From assembly GCA_963576565.1 (NCBI GenBank), contig OY755039.1:23639102-23703101 (forward strand): 64,000 bases of DNA, given 5' to 3'. A model generated the notes under the pieces. It made no database searches and was not told the DNA's origin. It was given only the letters and a program-made list of their open reading frames with translations. This document shows, piece after piece, positions 45,843 through 54,730 of this stretch. The position numbers and the translations under genes were made by a program. Origin of the DNA: Aspidapion aeneum. Lineage: Eukaryota; Arthropoda; Insecta; Coleoptera; Brentidae. Numbering within the stretch: position 1 is the stretch's first letter; each line of letters begins with the position of its first letter.

Positions 45843-45909
45843 CTCCGTATCTAATTTTGTCTAACTGCTCTGTTAGTATCCTTAATTCGGGGTTAGATAA
45901 GTCTCCGAG
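45843..45909 (-). CDS. CA10-like: CARP (CA10/CA11-like) exon B
   Basis: On the minus strand a TTTTTTTCAG acceptor is followed by 67 nt and a GTAAGC donor. It starts in phase 0 after exon A and reads LGDLSNPELRILTEQLDKIR, then YG plus the first base of the next codon. This corresponds to the alpha-CA segment before the final beta strands (S-N-P-E/F-L motif in CARPs). The one-base overhang G joins GT of exon C to make glycine, so the splice is phase-consistent. Short length and intact frame agree with a working exon flanked by introns of about 16 kb (upstream) and 8.3 kb (downstream). Confidence 0.93.
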
Positions 45910-47716
45910 CTGAAAAAAATTAATTATTGTTATTAGTTATTAAATTTAATTTAAAAATAAATGGAAATTTCCGCAACACAGATACATAAAATATTTGTCC
46001 AACCAATAAAACAAAAGCCTTCGACAAAAAATATACTTATACCTAATAGAAACTAACGCATTTTCTATATTGCTTTTTTTTTCGTGTTGTTATTTCTGAA
46101 GTAAAGCTATAAAAAATTTGATTTTTCAAGAACCAGCTCATATATTGTTTTGACTTTATTTTTCTTTGACTTTTCACAGATCGCATGGTCCTAATGTTAT
46201 GAGGTCACGAACCGCAATGAGGGCTCACCTGTGTATACATTTTTAAATGTGTGCGGTGAATGGCGGATGCGCTATGTAGTTAGTTCAAATGTAATTCTTT
46301 ACTTTTATTTACTGGAACCAAATTTTATGCACCGTAGATGTTATGACGCATTTTAATTACGAAATATAGAAACGACGACATGTTCTAATAGAGTACATAG
46401 AATCTAAACCTTCCTTCGGTTGTGCTCTTATACAAAAACTAGCCACAATGCGGCCCGCACCACCATGTCCTAGGTTCGCGTTGCATGTAAGAGCAGCTCA
46501 CCTGCTCACGTGCACTTTTAATTAGTGCGCTTAGACAACTTGGCATTATCGGTCGGGCGCGGGTGGTTTGTTTTGATTTCGACGATTCGACGACAATGGC
46601 GGAAATTTCTAATTCTGATCGCATTAGCGTGCAATATTTAATGACAATTAAATTTTCATCTTTGCCATTAGAAGAGAAAATAAACTACGTATGATACATT
46701 TATGATTTATTTATAAAAATAATATTTTTTTTTGTTAGTAGGTAACTAATATCTAACTAAATATCTAATTTTTTAATTATTTGCTCTAAATTATATGAGA
46801 TGGCGATGGCCCAAAAAGTAAGCGTGGCACTCAAAAAAAAAAAAATATTCACCTGCGCCGCAATTTTTTTTTGGTGTGCACCCCCAAAGCTTTTTACCAC
46901 GCGCCGCCACTGTCTGAAACAGGAATTTTAGGGTAGGGAATCCCATAAGACCAAAATAGCCAAACTTTGGAAATTCATATTTCAAAAACTATTTAGTTTA
47001 GCAACAAAAGCACCGAGTTGTAGAATAGTGAGGCAAAAAAACCACACCCTGAGTTAAGATTAAAAAAAACATAGGACAATATTTTACATTTTTATTCCGA
47101 TATAACACTTTACCGCCTCCACAGACCTAACGGTTTCAGGAAATTTTAATTATTTTATAATTCCCCTTTATATTAAATACTTTTCCCATAAAAAAGTTAT
47201 TTCAAAACCCTTATGCGCTCATTATATGCCATACACAGATCTCCCTCTGAAGCAACACCTGCACATATCTTAAAATTGTTTTAAGATGGCTGCTACATAA
47301 AGCTCAAATAAATATTTTAAAGGTTCATTGTTGATTAAGCCAAGGCCTATACTTTGCAAGTCAAATTAAAAAAAAAGTGTAGGTGTATTATCTAATCTCC
47401 GTTTTGCCACAAATTGCTTAAACTCCCGAAAAAGTTAAAGTAGCCTGGAGAGTTATAAACATAAGTGGATACGCTTCAACGCAAAATGCTCCACTTGCTA
47501 TGTAAATTGCGATGTAGTTTAAAATTTTAAAAGACTTAAAGCTGTGACATAATTTCATGCAAATGTGTCTCCGTCTTCCTTTCTTTATTACAATAATTTA
47601 ATTTTGTACTTTTTGTTATACACCTATAATCTACAAGAAATCTCACGAAGTTCGCTAAGATAATGTACTTTGTATTATAGCAGTTGTAAAGTAATAGTAC
47701 AGTCATTATCGAATTT
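45910..47716. other. CARP intron; unassigned with a possible small antisense exon
   Basis: At about 46598-46699 the plus strand reads MAEISNSDRISVQYLMTIKF then LPLEEKINYV, stop. A GTATGA donor-like site sits just before the stop, and a GC-rich, promoter-like tract lies upstream (46440-46595). I do not recognise the peptide. At about 46885-46916 a CGCCGCCACTG end suggests a hAT-MITE relic. Confidence 0.3.
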
Positions 47717-48523
47717 TAGCTTGCAAAAGGTAGTGTAGTCGCGATTTTAACATATTATGTTGTTGAAATTGGAGTCCTAAAAGTAAATTTGAATTTTCGA
47801 CCTTGGGGGAGGGGACGCTTCCCCGGCTATCTTGAATTAAGTGTGCACAAAAAGGTTTTTTTTTAAATTAATTGGTTCCTGTACGTTTTAGAAAAAAAAG
47901 TTTTAAACAAAAGTTGAAGACTGTAAAACGCCCTTTTTGATTTTGACCAGTTTCATTTAGTGGCCTTTAACTTCGAAACTGCTTATTTGTAAGAATATAT
48001 GGTATTACATAAACTAAAGAACAACTAACAGCCGATAAAATGAGACCACTGAGTTCTCTAGGTAGTACCCTTGCTGAGATACGAACCGTGAAGTGTTAGC
48101 AGTACAACCGTTTATTTTTGGAAAGGTAAGGATTTTACAGAAAGTGTGTAACTCACTTTATTGTAGAAAATTATTTTATGTTATTACAGATTTTTTTAAA
48201 ACTAAGCAGTTTCGAAGTTAAAGGCTTCTAAATAAAAAAAAATGGCGACGAAATGTTTAACGTCATAACGCAAAAACCATTTCTCTGACAAAAAACGTAC
48301 ATCCGACGATTTTGCAGGAAATTTCATTGTCTTCTTTTTTTTTAAATTTCTTTCTAAAACTTTTTTTCTAAAATGTACAGGGACCAAGTACTTAAAAATA
48401 AAATGTGCACACTGAATCTAAAAGAGCGGGGGGAGTCGCCCCAAAAAACTTAAAATTTTTTAGGACTCCAATGTGAACAACCTAATTCAAAATCGCGGGT
48501 ACACCACCTTTTGCAAGCCCTAA
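47717..48523. mobile_element. Foldback TIR element, ends TAGCTTGCAAAAGGT
   Basis: Left 47717-47860 matches the inverse of 48398-48523, sharing CTTGCAAAAGGT, CGCGATTTT, TTGGAGTCCTAAAA and GTGTGCACA. A second inverted pair lies inside (GGCCTTTAACTTCGAAACTG at 47962 and its inverse near 48205). There is no transposase. The nested arms make most of the 807-bp unit self-complementary. Confidence 0.7.
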
Positions 48524-48974
48524 TGACTGGCCTATGAAGCCAATTCTGGTTTGTGATACAAAAAAGCGTGTCTTGATTTGTTTGGGCTTATTGCTTGGCA
48601 TTAAGGGCGTATGTATTTAAAGATTTCAATTTCATGGTGAGATTTTTAAGATCAGTTAGGAAAAAGGAAAAATAACAGAGAGCAATGATTTAAGTTAATA
48701 AAAAAATGCTACGAAAAATTCGCGTATTACTAATCCAAACAACTTATTTTGGGTTTACCGGGATTCCACTATACGACCTTAATTTTTTAACCGAGAAAAT
48801 TCAAGTACATGAGAAATATTACCTGTACCATTAAACGGGGTAAAGTGAATTGAGTCCTTTTCACAAACATTCGGTAATACTAAGAGTTACGGCGCTTTTT
48901 AAAATCACATAGTTAGCCTGAAGAGCTTTTACAAAAAAAAAATTAACATGGCTTGAAACTTTGATTTTTTCTTG
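48524..48974. other. CARP intron, unassigned
   Basis: Nothing is recognised. Confidence 0.4.
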
Positions 48975-50790
48975 TAGAGTACCCTGTTTTGTATGGCGCT
49001 TCCCAATGTGCATTAAATAAAAAAGGTGGTAGTATTAGACCTATAGCCGTGGGCTGCATTTTGCGAGGAATCACATCAAAAATAACATCTTTAAGACTGA
49101 AAGAGAAACCAACTACCCATCTTAAACCTTATCAACTTGGTTTTGGTCTTAAATGTGGTTTTGAAGCTAATGCTCATTCACTCAGACGTTACACATTTTT
49201 TACACATTCATCAGCAAAAGTAATTTTTTAGATATAAAATTATCTCTAAAATGAATGAACTTTTTCTAGTTTAATCCTTATATTAACCAATGCTACAGAG
49301 AACCATCCTTATTGTCTTTTAATGAACATATAATCTCTTGAGAAAGAGTTCAACAGGGTCATCCTCTTGGACCAGCTTTGTTTTGCTTGCCCATTCACTG
49401 ATCTAAAGGTTAACATATGTTACCTAGATGATGGAACATTAGCTGGTGATCCACAAATTGTTTTTGAAGATTTTGAAATAAGATAAAACTCTCTAATGAA
49501 TTAGGTCTCCAAGTAAATATTAAAAAATGTGAAATTAAATTTCTCTTAAAGAGCCATATTCTTGATACGAATTTTACTTTGGCCAAATTTCAATCCATTC
49601 CCCCTGCAAATTAAATTTGATGCTTTCTCCGTTTTGGGATGCCCGATAAATATTGAAACAGGTTATTCTTATTTACAAAAAAAAATCGTTGTACTTTCTC
49701 ACATTTTAGATTCACATGCAGCTTACTTTCTTTTAAAAAACTCGCTTGCTCTTCCCAGAGTTTCTTATATCTTACGTTGCTTTCCATGCTGGAATCACTC
49801 TGACATATTAAAAACTTAATTTTAAAGACTAATATTTGTACCTACAAAATCAATTTAAAATCATGTTTTCAATGCACTCTCCCTATGAAGTATGGAGAAC
49901 TTGTTATCCGTGATCTCTTTTTCGGTATCTGTACAAAATTCAACATCTAGTGAACCTTATTCTTCCAAACAAAATCAATTCTTGTCAAGATCTGGAATAC
50001 AGGTGCCTTTAAATAATTCGTTAAAAAACTCAAATCTGCATTCTGTCCCAGATCCTCTTCCAACATCTCACAAAGAATTTGACAGGGTGGCGTCTGGAGA
50101 ACTGCTGCTGTGTTGTCTTTTGAACGATTAAGATCCTAGAACCAAAGATAGATGTCTTGCTCTTCAAGAACCAGAAAGTAATGCTTGGCTCAGCGCGCTT
50201 CCTTCTTTTCCTTTGGGTACTCTCCTAGATAATCAGACCTTCCGTGTTTTCGTTGCTCTGAGACTTGGCGTTCCTGTGTACGAGCCTCACAACTGCAATT
50301 CTTGTGATCAAACAATAGATATGTATGGTTGCCACAAGAATGCAGGAAGAATGGCTCGCCCTTTAATGTCATCTTTCAACGGGCTCTACCTTCCGCAGGA
50401 TTTCCTTCGGTACTAGAGTCGGTTGAAGTTTGTCGGAGTGACGATAAATGCACGGATTGAATGACCAGATTTCGATGGAAGTCTGGCAAGTCTCGTCTGC
50501 GGGATGTAACATGCAAAGACACTTTGCGTTAGTCTTTTATTCATTTGTGATCCGAAAAAGCAGGAAAGGTTTGTAAACTAGGAGATTCCTTAAAGAAGGG
50601 GAAATAGGAGGATATCTTGGCTCCTTGGGACCTGAGGCCAAAAATTTGATCAACAAAATCGGTCAACTGCTAAAGGGCGTATTAGCAGGCGATTCAAGGG
50701 CTAGGTTATTTATAACTTAAAACTATAAGTTTAGCAGTTAAGAAGGCAATGCAGCATCGGTCCTCGGGACTTTACCTTTTGAAAGCGGTA
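48975..50790 (+). pseudogene. Non-LTR RT with cysteine-rich C-terminal region (possible RLE type), decayed
   Basis: In order: LNKKGGSIRPIAVGCILRGI (RT fingers), KPYQLGFGLKCGFEANAHSL, NICYLDDGTLAGDPQIVFED (palm with intact YLDD), LGLQVNIKKCEIKF, HILDSHAAYFLLKNSLALPR and LRCFPCWNHSD. Then ALQEPESNAWLSALPSFPLG, LLDNQTFRVFVALRLGVPVY, NCNSCDQTIDMYGCHKNAGR and LPSAGFPSVLESV. Near 50450-50520 comes a DxMTxxxW...RDVTCKDTL block, and at the end LGSLGPEAKNLINKIGQLL and EGNAASVLGTLP. This order is the one I associate with an RT family common in cnidarians and some insects. The Cys/His block with D-x-T-C-x-D-T resembles a restriction-like endonuclease, which is inference. Many stops and frameshifts show it is dead. 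Confidence 0.75.
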
Positions 50791-51156
50791 AGGACGAAAT
50801 TGTTTATGTTTAGTTTACTTTTAATTTTGTTTTTGGTTAGTTTTTTGCTAGCTTATTAACTCTTATTATTATTATATTTTATTGGTTATTAAGTAAGCGC
50901 GTGTATTTTTATTTTTCAAAATAAGTATATGATGAATTTAACGCTGGTTTGACAAATCTAATACAATGGAGACTAAAAAGACTAAAAAATTACCAATATT
51001 TTAAAATATCTTTAAAGCTTAAGTAACAAATAAAAAAAAAGAGTTAATATATTTAAATTTAATAACTCTTGGATTTTTCTCTCTAATTTTAAAGATACGG
51101 TTAACACTCACAAACTAATCTTGAAGATATAACTAATCTAAGCCAAACAACCTCAC
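50791..51156. other. CARP intron, unassigned
   Basis: AT-rich. Nothing is recognised. Confidence 0.4.
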
Positions 51157-51229
51157 ACCCCTGTCAATGTAATATTTTTACTCTATTTATTTTCATTTCA
51201 TTAGGTGTAATGACAAGAATTATCAAGTT

Positions 51230-51674
51230 GAAAAAATAGTCCATTTCTCAAAGTGGAGTTTGCAAATTACAAAGAAAAACTGAAAGTCTTTATTGTTTCG
51301 AGTCTAACTAAGTCAGCTAAAACAAGTTAAACAAAGAAGTGTAACTACATCCGAAGCAACTTTAGTGCGTATTAAATAGATTAAACCGATACCCCCTTAA
51401 AATGTAACATACCTTTCAAAAACCTTCAAAAGACCCTCGCATTAGCTTGCTGGGGGTATGAGAGTCTTTTGAAGATTTTTGAAAGGTATGTTACATTTTA
51501 AGGGGGTATCGGTTTAATCTATTTAATATGCACTAAAGTTGCTTCGGATGTAGTTACACTTCTTTGTTTAACTTGTTTTAGCTGATGATGGGTCTCCTTA
51601 GACTCGAAACATGTCCTAAATAAAACCCGAAACAATAAAGACTTTAGTGGAGAAGACATTCAGTTTTTCTTTGT
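51230..51674 (+). mobile_element. Penelope-like terminal palindrome insertion carrying a hammerhead ribozyme
   Basis: A 445-bp unit is flanked by the 12-bp direct repeat AATTATCAAGTT (51218-51229 and 51675-51686). It is almost entirely an inverted repeat: left arm about 51266-51430, right arm about 51465-51663, small spacer. The arms share GTAACATACCTTTCAAAAAC / inverse, the CTTCGGATGTAGTTACAC block and AACTTGTTTTAGCTGA. The right arm holds the ribozyme listed next. No protein is encoded. Assignment to Penelope rests on the ribozyme and inverted terminal architecture. Confidence 0.75.
51577..51620 (+). ncRNA. Hammerhead ribozyme, type I, minimal stem III
   Basis: CTGATGA (51582-51588) and GAAA (51606-51609) form the core. 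Stem II is GG-GTCT / AGAC-TC around a CCTT loop (one G-U pair, and one extra U after the CUGAUGA box). Stem III is two pairs, A-U and C-G, with an AU loop (51609-51614). C17 is 51615. Stem I is five perfect pairs TTTAG (51577-51581) with CTAAA (51616-51620). Predicted self-cleavage is between 51615 and 51616. Such type I motifs with tiny stem III are known in Penelope-like elements. Activity is not proven; the extra U could reduce it. Confidence 0.8.
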
Positions 51675-52286
51675 AATTATCAAGTTATTAAATCGATTGC
51701 AATTCGTTTGGATGAATCTAATATATTTCAAACGTAAATTTAAGTACCTGTAAATTTAAAAAATCAAACAAGTTTTCGTAGCTAATGGGGTAAAAAGAAA
51801 ATTTTATTTCTCTCATATTTTTCTGTAGGTTGTTTGAAAGCTACGGGAGTTCAAGCTCTAATGGGCATCTAATAAGGGTTAACAGTTAACTATTTCGTCC
51901 TTATGGGACTCCTCAGAAGATTGCTTGGTCAATGTTACACCCTTGCGAAGTTAATCAGGCCATTTTGTCTCTCATCCTACGTCTATAGTAAAAAAACCTC
52001 CGTAAGAAGCGCCATCTACCGAGATACGAGAGAACCTAGAACTAGAGCAGGCGAGTAATTCTAGGCACCGTGAAACCTAATAAGTGTTGATAGTTGCGAA
52101 CTTAATCAGACCATTTTGTCTCTCATCCGACGTCTATAGTGAAAAAACCTCCGCAAGAAGCGCCATCTACCGAGATAAAATACCCACAACGAATTGCACA
52201 TAATCGATTTAATAACTTGATAATTATTGTCATTACACCTAATGAAATAAAATTAAATGGAGTAAAAATATTACACTGACAGGGGT

Positions 52287-52545
52287 CGAATGGTCAGTAT
52301 TTAATTCGTCTAAGAGCCCTAAAACAAAACACTTCACTTCTATCTTATTTCTTAATCAATCACGAGAACCAATCTCGAAAATATAACATAAACCCAGAAA
52401 TTATGGGTGTTAGTTTTTTGCCTAAGCCTGATTTGGGTGTAATTGGGTAGAGATATGGAACTAAGAACCATTTATAAAAAAGAGAATTTTGACCTTTTTT
52501 ATATTTTGATAAATAATTTTACAATAATTTTGTAAAAACTACAAA
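52287..52545. other. CARP intron, unassigned
   Basis: AT-rich. Nothing is recognised. Confidence 0.35.
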
Positions 52546-53258
52546 AAATACTCTGCCAATCTATGGGCACCTAAGCTCACACTAGGTACTATAGTTATAG
52601 TGTGAGCTAATATAATCAAAAACTGAAATATATTTTATTCAACTCCAGACTCAATTACCTTTCGTTTGATACCACACAAGCCATGTTTTGACTTAAACTC
52701 AAATTTTTTCAATCTACCCACCACCCTTTAAAAAAAACTAAAATGTATTTTGTTTAACTCCAGACTCAATTACCTTTCGTTTGATATCACACACGCCATA
52801 TTTTCACTTAAACTCTAATTTTTGACATCTACCCCCACCCTTTTTTTAAAAATAAACTAAAATTCATTTTTTTTAACTCCAGACTTAATTACCTTTCGTT
52901 TGATATCACACACGCCATATTTACACATAAACTCTAATTTTTGGAATCTGCCCCCACCCTTTTATTTGGCTTGCGTTCGGTGGATTTTGTTCATTTTTAA
53001 ATGGGACCATCACGGCCCAAGACCCAACTTAGGTACCAAATTTCATTAAAATCGGACTAGCGGTTTTTGAGTTATGCGGGTTGGTCGTTACAGACAGACA
53101 TACAGACAGACAGACAGACAGACAGCAAAACAAAAAAGTTTCAAAATCATCTGAAACGCAAAGATATATAAACATTTTTGAAATCGGAGCAACTTTTTTT
53201 TTCTCGAAAAAATTACGATCACCATAGCTCACACTACTTATAGTAGTAGTGTGAGCTA
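52546..53258 (-). mobile_element. Palindrome-ended element with (TCTG)n, copy 2
   Basis: This is inverse relative to copy 1. Its right boundary (53225-53258) is the TAGCTCACACTACT hairpin. Its left boundary is the AGCTCACAC/GTGTGAGCT hairpin (52573-52609) preceded by AAATACTCTGCC. Three tandem units with ACCTTTCGTTTGATATCACA lie inside, and the tract is CAGA on this strand (53094-53124). Confidence 0.85.
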
Positions 53259-53503
53259 AAATAAAAAAGCTACTTAGAGCGCTTAAGGTAAATAAAAAAC
53301 ATTATTTTAAATATTTTTTGGTTATATTATTTCAAAAATTATAGTTTTTTGGCGTCGGTCTTTTTTTTTTGGAACAAAAACAATTGTTATTACATTCTCC
53401 CAAAACGAACCAAAGAACTTGGTTCCCTATGAAAACCACTAATCTGACAGAATGAGTTAAAAAATATATATGGTGTTTGTAAACCAGGTGCTTGCGTCTA
53501 AAA
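53259..53503. other. CARP intron, unassigned
   Basis: Nothing is recognised. The last 8 bases are the target duplication of the next element. Confidence 0.35.
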
Positions 53504-54463
53504 CGAGGGGTCATCAGCTTTCAACAGTACTGTACAAATTTCACAACAGGACCCGACAGTACCACGACAGGACCCAACAGTACTCGACAGTAGACGACAG
53601 TACCCAACAGTACTCGACAGTACCACGACAGGACCCAACAGTACTCGACAGTACACGACAGTACCCAACAGTACTCGACAGTACACGACAGGATCCAACA
53701 GTACTCGACAGTACACGACAGTACCCAACAGTACACGACAGTACCCAACAGTACTCGACAGTACACGACAGGACCCAACAGTACTCGACAGTACACGACA
53801 GTACCCAACAGTACTCGACAGTACACGACAGGACCCAACAGTACGCGACAGTACCGAACAGTACTCGACAGTACACGATAGGACCCAACAGTACACGACA
53901 GTACTCGACACTACCCCCCAACCCCAACCAGTGGCGTAGATGCGAAAAGACATGATGAGCTTTATTTTTTTTTTTGGTCGCCAGTTTTTTGAGCGCGCGC
54001 TTTGTCCCTGTCGGCCGTCCCCAAACATGGTGACCTTTTTTTTTTTGTCGCAAGTTTTTTGAGCGCGCGCTTTGTCCCTGTCGGCCTTCCCCAAACATGA
54101 TGACCTTTTTGTTTCTTTTTTTTTTGTTTTTTTGGTCGCAAGTTTTTTGAGCGCGCGCTTTGTCCCTGTCGGCCGTCCCCAAACATGGTTTTTTTTGCTC
54201 GCATGTTTTTTGAAGGGCGCGCTTTGTACCTCGCAACAGGACCCAACAGTACTCGACAGTACACGACAGTACCCAACAGTACACGACAGGACCCAACAGT
54301 ACTCGACAGTACTCGACAGTACTCGACAGTACACGACAGTACCCAACAGTACTCGACAGTACACGACAGTACCCAACAGTACTCAACAGGACCCAACAGT
54401 ACACGTCAGGACCCAAGTCCTGTTGGACGCTGTACAAAATTTTAGGGTGCCGATGACCCCTCG
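53504..54463. mobile_element. Minisatellite-bearing hAT-type element, copy 2
   Basis: The ends CGAGGGGTCATC are the same as copy 1, and 8-bp flanks GTCTAAAA (53496-53503) and GTCTAACA (54464-54471) match at 7 of 8. Minisatellite arms lie at about 53535-53915 and 54237-54420 (10-bp period, ACAGTAC/ACAGGAC core). The spacer holds about four units of roughly 75 bp with GAGCGCGCGCTTTGTCCCTG and CGGCCGTCCCCAAACATG. Long open frames of nearly 300 codons on the minus strand are a consequence of the repeats, not genes. Confidence 0.9.
53958..54235. repeat. Spacer repeat, about 75 bp x 4, inside hAT copy 2
   Basis: Each unit has a T-run, GTCGC(A)AGTTTTTTGAGCG, CGCGCTTTGTCCCTGTCGGC and CCCCAAACATG. 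The spacer in copy 1 has decayed versions. Confidence 0.85.
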
Positions 54464-54727
54464 GTCTAACACAAACATGTACGCCGATATTTACTAAAGA
54501 GGTTTAAGGTTTAAGTTTAAGGTTTAAGTTTAACTTTTAGTTTATCTTTGGTGAAAGGTTTTAACTGAATTTCTTTTAAACTTAGTGAAAGTTAATGGAA
54601 TTTTAGACTAATTATAATTACATCGGTTATATTGTAATGGAAAAAACCGGTTTAAATAAGAATATGCAAGGATTTTGTAAAAAAATGAAACAAACAAAAA
54701 AAAAATGGTTTAAACTATAGGTTTAAA
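54464..54727. other. CARP intron, unassigned
   Basis: A short (TTTAAGG)n-like run lies at 54499-54535. The rest is AT-rich. Confidence 0.4.
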
Positions 54728-54730
54728 TTA

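Larger units (their letters stand above)
51157..52286. mobile_element. TIR element (ACCCCTGTCA ends) interrupted by a Penelope-derived unit
   Basis: Left TIR ACCCCTGTCAATGTAATATT continues to 51229 and resumes at 51687-51712 (AAATCGATTGCAATTCG). Right TIR 52178-52286 is its inverse, so the TIR is over 100 bp once the insertion is removed. The interior has two direct copies of an 80-90 bp block (about 51950-52030 and 52095-52175). No transposase is present. Confidence 0.8.

Noticed and set aside
53470..54497. Open frames of up to 298 codons on the minus strand
   Set aside because: Same minisatellite effect in the second hAT copy. Composition is repetitive in every frame.
54499..54535. TTTAAGG-like run as an interstitial telomere
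   Set aside because: The unit is irregular and does not match the insect TTAGG repeat.
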